Positions 15,874-23,652 are shown, numbered from the stretch's first letter. The stretch is 31,841 bases of DNA from UBA6987 sp045616945 (GCA_045616945.1 JAZLHR010000120.1:1-31841); one strand, 5' to 3'. The notes: generated from the sequence alone by a model not told the origin. Translations and numbers: made by a program.

Positions 15874-15910
15874 TAACGTGGGCCGGGAATCAGCGGGGCA
15901 CAGCCTGGAT

Positions 15911-16774
15911 TCAGGCCGGATTGACGTGGATCATGATATGCTTGATCTCGTCAGAATGTGTTTCTACGGCGTCATGCACGTGCTCCGCGATCTCATGCGC
16001 CTCATCCAGACGCAGACTGCCGTCCACGGATATTTCCGCGTCGATATAGATCTTGTTGCCGAATTTGCGGCTGAGGACCAGATCGACCGATATGACGCCG
16101 GGCTGCTGTTCCATGAAAGACTTCAGCTCGTTGTCATACGTGCTGCCGCAGGAAGTATCAAGCATATTGCTGAAGGCTTCCTTCATGATATCCCAGCCGA
16201 CCTTCAGGATAAACAGGCAGATGACCACGCAGGCGATGCTGTCCAGCATCGGCAGGCCCAGCATAGCTCCTGCGATACCGATCAGGGAGCCGACAGAGGA
16301 AAATGCGTCTGAGCGATGGTGCCAGGCATCCGCCATAAAAGCAGAGGAGTGCAGCTTCTTTGCGTAGTACCGGGTGTAGCGGAACATGGCTTCCTTGGAT
16401 ACGATGGAAATGATGGCCGCCGCGAGCGCGATCCCTGAGGGAACGGCAGCTGTCTGCCCGGAAAAGATCGAGCGGATGCCTCCCCAGCCGATGCCCAGAC
16501 CGGTGCCGATCAGGACCAGTCCCAGCAGAAGAGAAGCGAGGCATTCAAAACGGTCATGCCCGTAGGGATGCTCTTCATCGGGCTTTTTGCCGGCGATGCG
16601 TACACCGAGCGCGGCGATCAGCGTGGCAAAAACATCCGAAAGGGAATGGATGGCATCGGAGACCATGGCATCGGAATGCCCGGCGATACCGGCGTACAGC
16701 TTGAAGACGACGAGGAAAATATTGCCCAGAATGCCGACGGCGGACAGGCGGCGGACGACTTTAGATTCATTCAT
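15911..16774 (-). CDS. Cation diffusion facilitator, likely Ni/Co (CzcD-type) exporter
   Basis: A 287-residue inner-membrane antiporter that exports divalent metal ions. The membrane domain carries HxxxD in helix 2 (His43 and Asp47 in IHSLSD) and HxxxD in helix 5 (WHHRSD), plus GHDRFE between helices 2 and 3. The cytoplasmic C-terminal domain (about 205-287) has the ferredoxin-like CDF dimer fold with several His. The ATG at 16774 has GAGG 8 nt upstream and begins at the family's usual N-terminus; a start at 16837 would run through the riboswitch expression platform. The leader is a NiCo riboswitch with an intrinsic terminator, so cobalt or nickel is the most likely inducer and substrate; motif alone would also allow zinc. 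Confidence 0.93.
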   Translation of the reverse strand: MNESKVVRRLSAVGILGNIFLVVFKLYAGIAGHSDAMVSDAIHSLSDVFATLIAALGVRIAGKKPDEEHPYGHDRFECLASLLLGLVLIGTGLGIGWGGIRSIFSGQTAAVPSGIALAAAIISIVSKEAMFRYTRYYAKKLHSSAFMADAWHHRSDAFSSVGSLIGIAGAMLGLPMLDSIACVVICLFILKVGWDIMKEAFSNMLDTSCGSTYDNELKSFMEQQPGVISVDLVLSRKFGNKIYIDAEISVDGSLRLDEAHEIAEHVHDAVETHSDEIKHIMIHVNPA

Positions 16775-16821
16775 TACGGAAACCTCAGAAGTGAGTATTT
16801 TTGTTCTCTGGCACTTAGGCG

Positions 16822-16876
16822 AAAAAGAAAAACACACCTTTTCCGCGGAAATACGTCTGTCCCACAGAAGGTGTGC
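16822..16876 (-). terminator. Regulated terminator of the NiCo riboswitch
   Basis: On the minus strand CACACCTT (16875-16868) pairs with AAGGTGTG (16840-16833), with a GGAAA-type inner stem possible, followed by TTTTTCTTTTT (16832-16822). The 5' arm lies inside aptamer helix P4, so the terminator and the metal-bound aptamer exclude each other. Confidence 0.85.
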
Positions 16877-16948
16877 ATCTGCTCACTCTGTTGTTACGCA
16901 AGGGTAACCCGGCTTCCGGCCTGAGGCCGCTGCCTGTTCAGATTGTAC
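16851..16948 (-). promoter_or_regulatory. NiCo (czcD-type) riboswitch aptamer
   Basis: The transcript contains the conserved blocks AACAGGCA, GCCGGG, AACAGA and TCTGTGGGACAG in the order known for the cobalt/nickel riboswitch. All four helices can be drawn: P1 GUAC-AA-UCUG with CAGA-C-GUAU, P2 CGGCC-UCA-GGCCG, P3 GUUAC with GUAAC, and P4 ACAGA with UCUGU. It precedes a CDF exporter, the classic target. Metal binding should hold P4 and block the downstream terminator, switching the exporter on. Identification rests on recalled consensus, not on a covariance search. Confidence 0.88.
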
Positions 16949-17003
16949 TGCCCGGCTGCATTTCATCTTGCGAAAATGTCTTGCAGTGCAAAGAGTTACT
17001 GCG

Positions 17004-17032
17004 ATCATACGGTATGATCACCGATTCGTCAA
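17004..17032 (-). promoter_or_regulatory. Promoter of the riboswitch-CDF transcript with an operator-like palindrome
   Basis: On the minus strand TTGACG (17032-17027) and TATGAT (17009-17004) have a 17-bp spacer. A perfect inverted repeat GATCATAC-C-GTATGATC (17019-17003) covers the -10 and half the spacer. A protein binding there would block RNA polymerase, giving a second layer of control above the riboswitch. Confidence 0.8.
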
Positions 17033-17036
17033 GTGA

Positions 17037-17086
17037 TTTTTTGTACTGCCGGGAAACAGCGTTTTTTGTACTGCCGGGAAACAGCG
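17037..17086. repeat. 25-bp perfect tandem duplication between divergent promoters
   Basis: TTTTTTGTACTGCCGGGAAA followed by CAGCG occurs at 17037-17061 and again at 17062-17086. It begins 4 bp from the CDF -35 element and lies upstream of the AEC promoter. Confidence 0.95.
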
Positions 17087-17108
17087 CTGTCCGAAGGGAA
17101 ATAGGCAG

Positions 17109-17136
17109 TTGCAATCAGGCACTGTTTTGCTATAAT
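17109..17136 (+). promoter_or_regulatory. Promoter of the AEC transporter gene
   Basis: TTGCAA (17109-17114) and a perfect TATAAT (17131-17136) have a 16-bp spacer, with TG one base before the -10 (extended -10). It would give a leader of about 100 nt. Confidence 0.7.
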
Positions 17137-17242
17137 GATGCGGAACCGGAAATATAAAACGGGGCTGCCGGAGGTATCGGTCCGGCTGCGGAAAAAAGAC
17201 GGAGGGGTTCCGTACTGCCGGAAAGCGGAGCCGGAACGGGAT

Positions 17243-17716
17243 ATGAGCTTTTTTGAACTGATCAGTATGCAGTGTTCCATGTTCGTCATGATGCTGGTGG
17301 GACTTTTGCTGAAGAAGATAGGCCTTTTGGATTCGAACGGAAAAACTACGCTGACCGATCTGTGTATTTTTTTGATCCTGCCCTGCAATATCATTCAGGG
17401 CTGTCTGATCGAATTCGATATCAGTATCCTGAAAAACTGCGGTATGACCCTGCTGGCAGCAGCTGCCGTGCAGCTGTTCAGCCAGCTGATCAACCGTACC
17501 ATGTACAACAAGTACCCGGACCGTCAGAAAAAGGTGCTCCAATATGCCACGCTGGTCTCGAACGGCGGATTTCTGGGCAATCCCATCGCCGAGGGCATTT
17601 ACGGGGGCATCGGGGTCCTGTATACGAATTTTTACCTGATCCCGCAGCGTATTATGATGTGGTCGGTCGGTACGGGGTATTTTGTGTCCGAAGAGACCGA
17701 TAAAAAAAGCTGGTGA
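17243..17716 (+). CDS. AEC-family transporter, N-terminal part (frameshifted gene)
   Basis: 157 residues forming the first half of an auxin-efflux-carrier/PIN-like permease: five hydrophobic segments with ILPCNII and the SNGGFLGNPIAE motif of helix 4-5. The frame ends at TGA 17714-17716, just after an A7 run (17702-17708). Insertion of one A, or a -1 slip on the run, would join it without loss to the next frame, giving about 305 residues, the normal size of the family. The ATG at 17243 starts at the conserved helix; earlier in-frame codons are charged and unlike the family. Substrates of such carriers include malate and other organic acids; not determinable here. Confidence 0.8.
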   Translation: MSFFELISMQCSMFVMMLVGLLLKKIGLLDSNGKTTLTDLCIFLILPCNIIQGCLIEFDISILKNCGMTLLAAAAVQLFSQLINRTMYNKYPDRQKKVLQYATLVSNGGFLGNPIAEGIYGGIGVLYTNFYLIPQRIMMWSVGTGYFVSEETDKKSW

Positions 17717-18168
17717 AGAAGGTACTGACTCATCCCTGCCTGGTGGCTGTGTATATCGGTCTGGTGCTGATGATTTTTCAGATCCAGCTCCCTTCCGTTA
17801 TTGGGCGTCCCATCCGATATATCGGCAGCTGCAATACGGCTGTGACCATGCTCATCGTCGGGATGATCCTTGCGGATGTGAAACTGACGACCATCGTCAG
17901 CAAGACCACCCTGTTTTACAGCTTTATCCGCCTGATTGTGCTGCCGGCACTGATCTGGGGATTCTGCCTGCTGGTACGTATGGATCCCGTAAGCACCGGT
18001 GTGACGGTGCTGCTGACGGGGATGCCCGGCGGTGCCACCACGGCTATCCTGGCCGCCAAATACGACAGTGACGCGGTATTTGCCACAAAATGCGTGGTGC
18101 TTTCGACTTTGCTTTCCATGATCACGTCACCGGTCATGGTATATCTTGCGACGCATCTTGCCGTTTGA
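17713..18168 (+). CDS. AEC-family transporter, C-terminal part (frameshifted gene)
   Basis: 151 residues containing the remaining helices of the same permease, including the pseudo-repeat half with TGMPGGATTAILAAKY, which matches the helix 9 region of AEC proteins. It opens with GTG overlapping the preceding stop (GTGA), but no Shine-Dalgarno sequence stands in front (only the A7 tract), so independent translation would depend on coupling. The gene may be a young pseudogene, may be expressed by transcriptional slippage or -1 frameshifting on the A run, or may reflect a homopolymer base-call error. Confidence 0.75.
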   Translation: MKKVLTHPCLVAVYIGLVLMIFQIQLPSVIGRPIRYIGSCNTAVTMLIVGMILADVKLTTIVSKTTLFYSFIRLIVLPALIWGFCLLVRMDPVSTGVTVLLTGMPGGATTAILAAKYDSDAVFATKCVVLSTLLSMITSPVMVYLATHLAV

Positions 18169-18233
18169 TCTGCACGGCGGATCTGTTTTGCCGGAAGGGC
18201 CGGCGTGTTACCCGGTAAAAAAGGAGGTTCTTT

Positions 18234-19553
18234 ATGAAATGCAGCATTTCGGATTTCGGTGCGGTATGTGACGGAAGTCTGCAGACAGAAGCGATCCAGC
18301 GGGCAATCGACAGCTGTTTCCTGCAGGGGGGCGGTGAGGTGACTGTTCCGCAGGGGACGTTCCTTACGGGAGGACTGCGGCTGCGTTCACATGTGACGCT
18401 GCGGCTGCTGGCGGGGGCCGTCCTTCGCGGGAGCCGTGACCCGGAGGACTATACGGGCTGCCTCCTCGATACTGTCGAACCGATCGAGGAATATCCGCAT
18501 GAGGGAGTCAAGCGTTCCGTATATCCCTTCAGCCGCTGGAACAACGCGATCATCCGAGCACTGGGCGCGGAGGATATCGCCATTATCGGAGAAGAGGGTT
18601 CCCTGATCGACGGTCAGAACTGTTTTGATGCACAGGGAGAGGAGGGCTACCGCGGCCCGCATCCCATTTGCTTCCATAACTGCCGCAATATCCGTCTGGA
18701 GGGCTATACAGTCACCCGCGGGGGCAACTGGGGCCATAATATCTGCCGGTCACAGGATATCACCATCCGGCGAGTCAGTGTGTTTGCGGGACATGATGGG
18801 ATAGATCTCCGCAGCTGCGACAATATCCTGATAGAAGACTGCGTGCTGCAGACCGGAGATGACTCTATTGCGGGCTTTGACAATAATGATGTGGTGATCC
18901 GCCGCTGTCGGCTGGATTCCGCATGCTCCTCGCTGCGCTTCGGCGGGAATCATATCCTGGTCGAAGACTGCCTCGCGGTCTCCCCTACGCCGCACGGGCA
19001 CCGGGGTATGCTTTCGGATGAAAAGAAGCGCAGAGGGGAAGAGTCGGATGAGACCTGCCGCCACAGGACGCTTCAGTTCTTCCTTTATTACTGCGATCAC
19101 CGGGCGGATCCCCGCCGTACCCCGGGCGATATTCTGATCCGGAACTGCCGGATCATCAAGCCTTTTCGTCTGTTTGCGATGAATTATGACGGGCAGCATG
19201 TCTGGTGCTGCAACCGTCCGCTGACAGGCATCCGCTTTGAAAACTGCGATGTGGAGGGAGTCGCCGAACCGCTTTACATCTACGGCGACGAAAACGAGCC
19301 GCTGCGAATGGAACTGGAAAACGTGACCGTCACACCGGAGCCGGGGGCCGAAAGGGTGGCCGTGGCCGAGATCCGGAACTGGTCCGAGCTGTATATGAAA
19401 AATGTAAGGCTGCAGAGCTATGAGGTCCCGGCGGTCGTAACGCATTCGAAGGGGCTCATCCGGACCGAAGATATGCCGCCGGTGCTGACTGTGGAAGTGC
19501 CGATCGCTCACAACGATGCGCCGCTGCCGATCATGAAATCGGGAACAAAATAA
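18234..19553 (+). CDS. GH28-like right-handed beta-helix protein (polygalacturonase family)
   Basis: A 439-residue protein with the N-terminal pectate-lyase-like cap (ISDFGAVCDG, QGTFLTGGL) and successive beta-helix coils. It retains GID near residue 188 and GDDS near residue 208-212, matching the NTDGID and GDD acid positions of GH28, but NTD reads GHD, the usual GHG is replaced by an ACSSLRFGG segment, and no clear RIK follows. It belongs to the superfamily that cleaves pectin backbones, but activity on normal polygalacturonate is uncertain. No signal peptide, so probably intracellular, on imported oligogalacturonides or related glycans. AAAAAAGGAGG precedes the ATG. The 65-bp gap to the AEC gene shows no terminator, so they may be cotranscribed. 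Confidence 0.85.
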   Translation: MKCSISDFGAVCDGSLQTEAIQRAIDSCFLQGGGEVTVPQGTFLTGGLRLRSHVTLRLLAGAVLRGSRDPEDYTGCLLDTVEPIEEYPHEGVKRSVYPFSRWNNAIIRALGAEDIAIIGEEGSLIDGQNCFDAQGEEGYRGPHPICFHNCRNIRLEGYTVTRGGNWGHNICRSQDITIRRVSVFAGHDGIDLRSCDNILIEDCVLQTGDDSIAGFDNNDVVIRRCRLDSACSSLRFGGNHILVEDCLAVSPTPHGHRGMLSDEKKRRGEESDETCRHRTLQFFLYYCDHRADPRRTPGDILIRNCRIIKPFRLFAMNYDGQHVWCCNRPLTGIRFENCDVEGVAEPLYIYGDENEPLRMELENVTVTPEPGAERVAVAEIRNWSELYMKNVRLQSYEVPAVVTHSKGLIRTEDMPPVLTVEVPIAHNDAPLPIMKSGTK

Positions 19554-19561
19554 CAGAGCCG

Positions 19562-19600
19562 ACAAAAAGTGCCGTCCGGACCGGGCGGCACTTGCTTTAT
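19562..19600. terminator. Bidirectional terminator between the GH28-like gene and the PPTase gene
   Basis: AAGTGCCG (19567-19574) and CGGCACTT (19586-19593) form an 8-bp stem. A run of five A before it gives a U tract on the minus strand; the plus side has a weaker TTGCTTT. Confidence 0.8.
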
Positions 19601-19613
19601 ATGTGCGGATATT

Positions 19614-20321
19614 TTACGGCGCGGTGATCGTCACGCGGCGTACCGTAAGGGAAATGTCCTCCGTGCCCGCCTCCGGGAGACGCAGGCAGACGCTGCAGCA
19701 ATATCCGGCAGGAGGCGTTATTTCACGGAAAGCATACATATCACCGTCCGGCATGGTCAGGATATCCCGGACATCCGGATCTGCCGGCGGAAGGAGACAA
19801 AAACTGCCGATGGGCCGGCTGAAACCGTCACCGGTGCATTTGATGAAGCTTTCCCTGCGTGTCCAGAGCCGCGTGAACAGCTCCGGCTGCTTTTCCGGGG
19901 ATGCGTTTTCCAGAAAGAGGCTTTCTTCCGGGTGGAAAAAGCGCTTTGCCAGAGAGGGATCATACGAGCGGACAGCTTCAATATCGCAGCCGACCGGCAG
20001 CCGGGACACGGCGCACATGACGGCTTCGCAGGAATGGGAGAGGTTAAAATGCAGCAGCAGATCCGCAAAATCCGGCTTACCGCGGCCTCCTGTCTGCAGC
20101 TGCAGGCCGGTGTATTCTATGCCCATATCGCAGCAGGCCCGCATCAGCAGATATTCCGCGCCGAGGGAGAGATATCTGCCCTGAGGAAAGCGCAGCCGTT
20201 CCACCTTGCGGCGACGTTCTTCGGAAACGCAGGAGAGGAGCGCGGCAAAAACGGCGGGATCCCGCAGCGGAGCCGTATCTGCCAGATAGACCACGGTATT
20301 TGTATCCCGAACGGATATCAT
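19614..20321 (-). CDS. 4'-phosphopantetheinyl transferase, Sfp type
   Basis: Transfers the phosphopantetheine arm from CoA to a serine of carrier proteins. The 235-residue two-lobed protein shows GRGKPDF followed by FNLSHS, GCDIE (Mg-binding Asp and Glu), RFFHPEE and WTRRESFIKCTGDG, the WxxKE(A/S)xxK motif with Arg in place of the first Lys. GGAGG lies 7 nt before the ATG. It is the last gene of a run GNAT-sdaA-PPTase; no polyketide, peptide or fatty-acid synthase lies in the window, so its carrier protein is elsewhere. It may be the housekeeping enzyme or one for a secondary pathway. Confidence 0.92.
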   Translation of the reverse strand: MISVRDTNTVVYLADTAPLRDPAVFAALLSCVSEERRRKVERLRFPQGRYLSLGAEYLLMRACCDMGIEYTGLQLQTGGRGKPDFADLLLHFNLSHSCEAVMCAVSRLPVGCDIEAVRSYDPSLAKRFFHPEESLFLENASPEKQPELFTRLWTRRESFIKCTGDGFSRPIGSFCLLPPADPDVRDILTMPDGDMYAFREITPPAGYCCSVCLRLPEAGTEDISLTVRRVTITAP

Positions 20322-20374
20322 GCGTCACCTCCAGAAAAGATCGTAAAAACCGCTAAAACGGGGAAAGCCGCCGG

Positions 20375-21610
20375 TCATTCGCGGAAAAATCTGTCGCCGA
20401 ACTCCGCGCCGAATTTTTCGTAGATACCGTGGATCTGTGCGAGTCCGCCATGAGCGGTCTCACGGTATTTTTCGTCCATGTCCAGACCGGTCTCGTACAT
20501 GGTCGTGATCACCTCATCCAGGGAGATCCTTCTGGTGGTATACAGGAAGCGGGAAAGATTGACCGCGTTGACTGCCCGCATGGCAGCGACCGCGTTTCGC
20601 TCGATACAGGGGATCTGGACCAGACCCTTCACCGGATCGCAGGTAAGCCCCAGATAGTGCTCCATCGCATTTTCCGCGGCATATTCGATCTCCTCCACGG
20701 AAAGGCCCTGCAGCGCGGCAAGGCCGGCCGCAGCCATGGCACAGGCGCTGCCGATCTCTGCCTGGCAGCCGCATTCCGCGCCGGACACGCTGGCGTTGGT
20801 GCGGATGATATTGCCGATCAGACCCGCGACCGCGAGCGCATCCAGGATCTCGTCTTCGCTGTAGCCGCGGTCATGCCGCATATAGTAGAAGACCGCGGGG
20901 ATGATTCCGCAGCTGCCGCAGGTAGGCGCCGTTACGACGATATGCTCGTCTGCGTTTTCCTCACTGACCGCGTAGGCATAGGATGCGATCGTCCGGTCCA
21001 TGGCGACATCCAGCGATTCATTGTGGCAGCGCAGGGTGTTCAGCATTTTGGCTTTGCGTGTGAGCTCCAGCCCGCCGGGAAGGATCCCCTCCGCCGCGAG
21101 GCCGCGCCGCACGCAGTCTTCCATGGTATGCCAGACCTCCCGCAGGTAATCGCGGAAGCGGATGCCTTCTTTGGCAAACAGGTAATCCTGCAGGGCAATC
21201 CCGCTGCGCAGGCAGGCTTCCTTGAATTCACGGAAATTTTTCTCGGTGTAGATTTCCGCATCTTCACTGTCCTCTCCCATGATCCGGATAGAGCCGCCGC
21301 CCACGCTGATGATCCGCAGCTGACCGATCTCCCGGCCGTCACGGAATGCGTAAAAATCCATCGTGTTCGGGTGAGGAAGATTTTTTTCCTCCCGGTCAAA
21401 AACCAGTTCCGCGGTCGGAATGGCGGATCTGACGGCTTTTCCGGTCCCGTGGCCTTCTCCCGTGAAAGCGAGGGAACCGAAGAAAACGACCCGGAAAGCA
21501 TCCGCTTCCGGATACCGGGCGCGGAACAGACTGGCTGCGCGATAGGGCCCGACGGTATGGGAACTCGAAGGGCCGTTGCCGATCTTATATACACTGGTGA
21601 TACTTTTCAT
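20375..21610 (-). CDS. sdaA: L-serine ammonia-lyase, iron-sulfur dependent, single chain
   Basis: Deaminates L-serine to pyruvate and ammonia with a [4Fe-4S] cluster, in the cytoplasm. The 411-residue chain joins the beta domain (GNGPSSSHTVGP at the N-terminus, FTGEGHGTG) to the alpha domain. Conserved Cys lie in TCGSCG, AECGCQAEIG and GLTCDPVKGLVQIPC, which includes the expected cluster ligands. GGAGG stands 8 nt before the ATG. Single-chain forms are known in enteric bacteria, and many Clostridia have split sdaAA/sdaAB instead. It lies 49 bp after a GNAT gene and 53 bp before the PPTase gene. Confidence 0.95.
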   Translation of the reverse strand: MKSITSVYKIGNGPSSSHTVGPYRAASLFRARYPEADAFRVVFFGSLAFTGEGHGTGKAVRSAIPTAELVFDREEKNLPHPNTMDFYAFRDGREIGQLRIISVGGGSIRIMGEDSEDAEIYTEKNFREFKEACLRSGIALQDYLFAKEGIRFRDYLREVWHTMEDCVRRGLAAEGILPGGLELTRKAKMLNTLRCHNESLDVAMDRTIASYAYAVSEENADEHIVVTAPTCGSCGIIPAVFYYMRHDRGYSEDEILDALAVAGLIGNIIRTNASVSGAECGCQAEIGSACAMAAAGLAALQGLSVEEIEYAAENAMEHYLGLTCDPVKGLVQIPCIERNAVAAMRAVNAVNLSRFLYTTRRISLDEVITTMYETGLDMDEKYRETAHGGLAQIHGIYEKFGAEFGDRFFRE

Positions 21611-21659
21611 GACGAGACCTCCTGGTTTTCAGCGGCGTACGCCGCAGGGGACAGGGCTT

Positions 21660-22295
21660 TCAGTGAAGCTGTCCGGGCAATATCAGCTTTTCTTTATAGG
21701 GAAAGCCTGCTTCGTAGGCTGCAAAGGCTTCCGGTTCCGTTTCGCAGACAAAATAGCCCTGCGGGGTGGCATATTCGCCGGTGATCCCGTCCAGATAGCC
21801 GGGGATCAGTTCTTTGCAGAGGAAGAAGGAGGCATCTGCGCCTTCCGGCAGCCCGTGATAGCGGATCCCGAATTCACTGGCATAGCGGAAGCCGCTTTTG
21901 CCGTAAAAGAGGATATTGCCTTCGAAACAAAGCGCTCCGCAGCCGTATTCCTTCGCCTTTTCCAGAGAATAGTCCAGAAGACGCTTGCCGAAGCCCTGCC
22001 GCTTCAGATCGGGGGCGACGCAGATCGGCCCCATAGTCAAAATGGGAAGGTCCCGGCCGTCATCGGTCCGGATCACTGCCCTGACAAAAATATTCTGGCC
22101 GATGATCTTGCCGTCCTGCTCCATGACAAAGTCCAGCTCCGGGACAAAATCCGGGTCGCTGCGCAGTCGTTTCAGCACATAGTGCTCACGGCAGCCGGGA
22201 GCGTAAACGTTCCAGAAGCTTTCCCTGACCAGATTTTCCACGGCGGAATAGTCCGCTTCCTGTTCGTTTCGGAAGATGATTTTCTGATGATCCAT
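21660..22295 (-). CDS. GNAT-family N-acetyltransferase
   Basis: A 211-residue acyltransferase with motif A MGPICVAPDLKRQGFGKRLL (V-x-P-x-x-[RK]-x-x-G-x-G), then ALCFEGNILFYGKSGF, and a C-terminal extension of about 50 residues. It resembles the YhbS-like group of predicted acetyltransferases. The ATG at 22295 has AGGAG 8 nt upstream; codons further upstream in frame lack a site. Substrate unknown. It heads a probable minus-strand operon with sdaA and PPTase. Confidence 0.9.
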   Translation of the reverse strand: MDHQKIIFRNEQEADYSAVENLVRESFWNVYAPGCREHYVLKRLRSDPDFVPELDFVMEQDGKIIGQNIFVRAVIRTDDGRDLPILTMGPICVAPDLKRQGFGKRLLDYSLEKAKEYGCGALCFEGNILFYGKSGFRYASEFGIRYHGLPEGADASFFLCKELIPGYLDGITGEYATPQGYFVCETEPEAFAAYEAGFPYKEKLILPGQLH

Positions 22296-22520
22296 ATTGA
22301 TTTCTCCTGTGGGATATAGCCCTTCAAAGTGAAAATTGACTAAAAGACAGTATTTTCGACAGCTCTTCAGAAGCACTGAGGAAAACTTTACTTGCCCGCC
22401 GAAACATCGCCCGCTTTCGGTATCGGCCCCGCCCCCTCCTGTATTGTATACTCTTAGGTATAATAATGCAATCTTTCGTCTGAAATTGACGGGGGAAAAG
22501 AAGCATCTCCCTATCCCGTA
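22296..22520. other. Divergent intergenic region between GNAT and lrgAB
   Basis: This stretch holds no gene. A TATAAT at 22459-22464 on the plus strand lacks a fitting -35. On the minus strand the best candidate for the GNAT gene is TATACC near 22455-22460 with a poor -35, so I make no firm call. Confidence 0.4.
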
Positions 22521-22549
22521 TGGACAAAAAGCGGAGAAAACAGTATAAT
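22521..22549 (+). promoter_or_regulatory. Promoter of lrgAB
   Basis: TGGACA (22521-22526) and a perfect TATAAT (22544-22549) have a 17-bp spacer. An inverted repeat CGTCGGA (22551-22557)/TCCGACG (22578-22584) spans the transcription start and abuts the ribosome binding site, so it could be an operator or a 5' hairpin. Confidence 0.75.
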
Positions 22550-22594
22550 TCGTCGGAGGACGCTGTTTTTTACGGCTTCCGACGGAGGTGTTTT

Positions 22595-22969
22595 ATGAAG
22601 ATTATTCGCCAATTGGCAGTCATATTGAGCTTTTCTCTGCTGGGGGAACTGCTGCATTATCTGATTCCGCTGCCGGTGCCTGCCAGCATATACGGACTGT
22701 GCCTGCTGTTCGCGGCACTGTGCCTGCGCATCGTAAAGCCGGAAAATATCAAAGAAACGACAGCTTTTCTGGCTCAGATCATGCCGCTTCTGTTTATTCC
22801 CGCGTCAGTGGGGATCATGTGCTATTTCGATATCATCAAAAGACATCTTGCGGCGTATCTGACTGTACTCATAGTAACGACGATCCTTATTTTTGCCGTC
22901 AGCGGCCGTGTAACGCAGCGGATCGGCAGCAAAGCGGGAAAGGAGGCGGAAACGGATGAGCTTTCCTGA
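22595..22969 (+). CDS. lrgA: CidA/LrgA family membrane protein
   Basis: A 124-residue protein with four hydrophobic segments and the family motif PLPVPASIYGL near residue 26. LrgA/CidA proteins are holin-like and, with LrgB, affect murein hydrolase activity or pyruvate and related metabolite movement. The ATG at 22595 has GGAGG 6 nt upstream. The 3' end overlaps lrgB by 14 bp, typical of this pair. The lrgA versus cidA name is by resemblance only; no LytTR or LysR regulator is next to it. Confidence 0.9.
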   Translation: MKIIRQLAVILSFSLLGELLHYLIPLPVPASIYGLCLLFAALCLRIVKPENIKETTAFLAQIMPLLFIPASVGIMCYFDIIKRHLAAYLTVLIVTTILIFAVSGRVTQRIGSKAGKEAETDELS

Positions 22970-23645
22970 ATCTTCGGTTTATTTCGGTGTGGTCCTGACG
23001 CTTTTCACCTACGGGATCGGATGCTTCCTGAAAAAGAAAACGCGCTCCGCGCTCGTCAATCCGGCCGTGGTCTCCATCGTTCTGGTCATCCTGGTGCTGC
23101 TGGTTTCCGGTACAAGCTTTGAGGCCTATAACGAAAGCGCAAAATACATTACTTATTTCCTGACGCCGGCGACCGTTTCCCTGGCACTTCCGCTGTACGA
23201 AAGGCTTTCCATTCTGAAGCGTTACCGCAAGGCAATCCCGGCAGGCATTGTCTCCGGCGTCATTTCCGCGATGGGCAGCGTTTGGGCCATCTGCAGGATC
23301 TGGGGACTGTCGCATGAGGAATATGTGACTTTGCTGCCGAAATCGGTAACGTCGGCCATCGGCATCGGGATCAGTGAGGATCTGGGCGGGATCCCGGCAC
23401 TGACGGTAGCGGTCATTACGCTGACGGGGATGCTGGGCGGAACACTGGCGCCTCTGCTTTGCCGGCTGTTCCGGCTGACGGATCCGGTTGCGGTCGGGGT
23501 CGCCATCGGGACCTCCTCGCACGGTCTGGGAACTGCGAAGGCGATGGAGATCGGCGAAACGGAAGGGGCTGTCAGCAGCTTGTCCCTTACGGTATGCGGT
23601 CTGCTGACCGTGATCGCGGCGCCTCTGTGCGCAGGTCTTCTGTAA
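22956..23645 (+). CDS. lrgB: LrgB/CidB family membrane protein
   Basis: A 229-residue inner-membrane protein with multiple hydrophobic helices and the family signatures LVNPAVVSI, FLTPATVSLALPLY, LPKSVTSAIGI and GTSSHGLGTAKA. AAAGGAGG lies about 9 nt before the ATG, within lrgA. It acts as the partner of LrgA. A strong terminator follows 8 bp after the stop, so the operon is just these two genes. Confidence 0.93.
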   Translation: MSFPESSVYFGVVLTLFTYGIGCFLKKKTRSALVNPAVVSIVLVILVLLVSGTSFEAYNESAKYITYFLTPATVSLALPLYERLSILKRYRKAIPAGIVSGVISAMGSVWAICRIWGLSHEEYVTLLPKSVTSAIGIGISEDLGGIPALTVAVITLTGMLGGTLAPLLCRLFRLTDPVAVGVAIGTSSHGLGTAKAMEIGETEGAVSSLSLTVCGLLTVIAAPLCAGLL

Positions 23646-23652
23646 GAAAGAG

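Noticed and set aside
16775..16837. Upstream start for the CDF protein
   Set aside because: The extra codons lie in the terminator and expression platform of the riboswitch.
20429..21784. 451-codon frame antisense to sdaA
   Set aside because: Runs across the sdaA start and into GNAT; the sense genes are clear.
22459..22464. TATAAT as lrgAB promoter
   Set aside because: No -35 at a fitting distance, while TGGACA-17-TATAAT at 22521-22549 is better and nearer.
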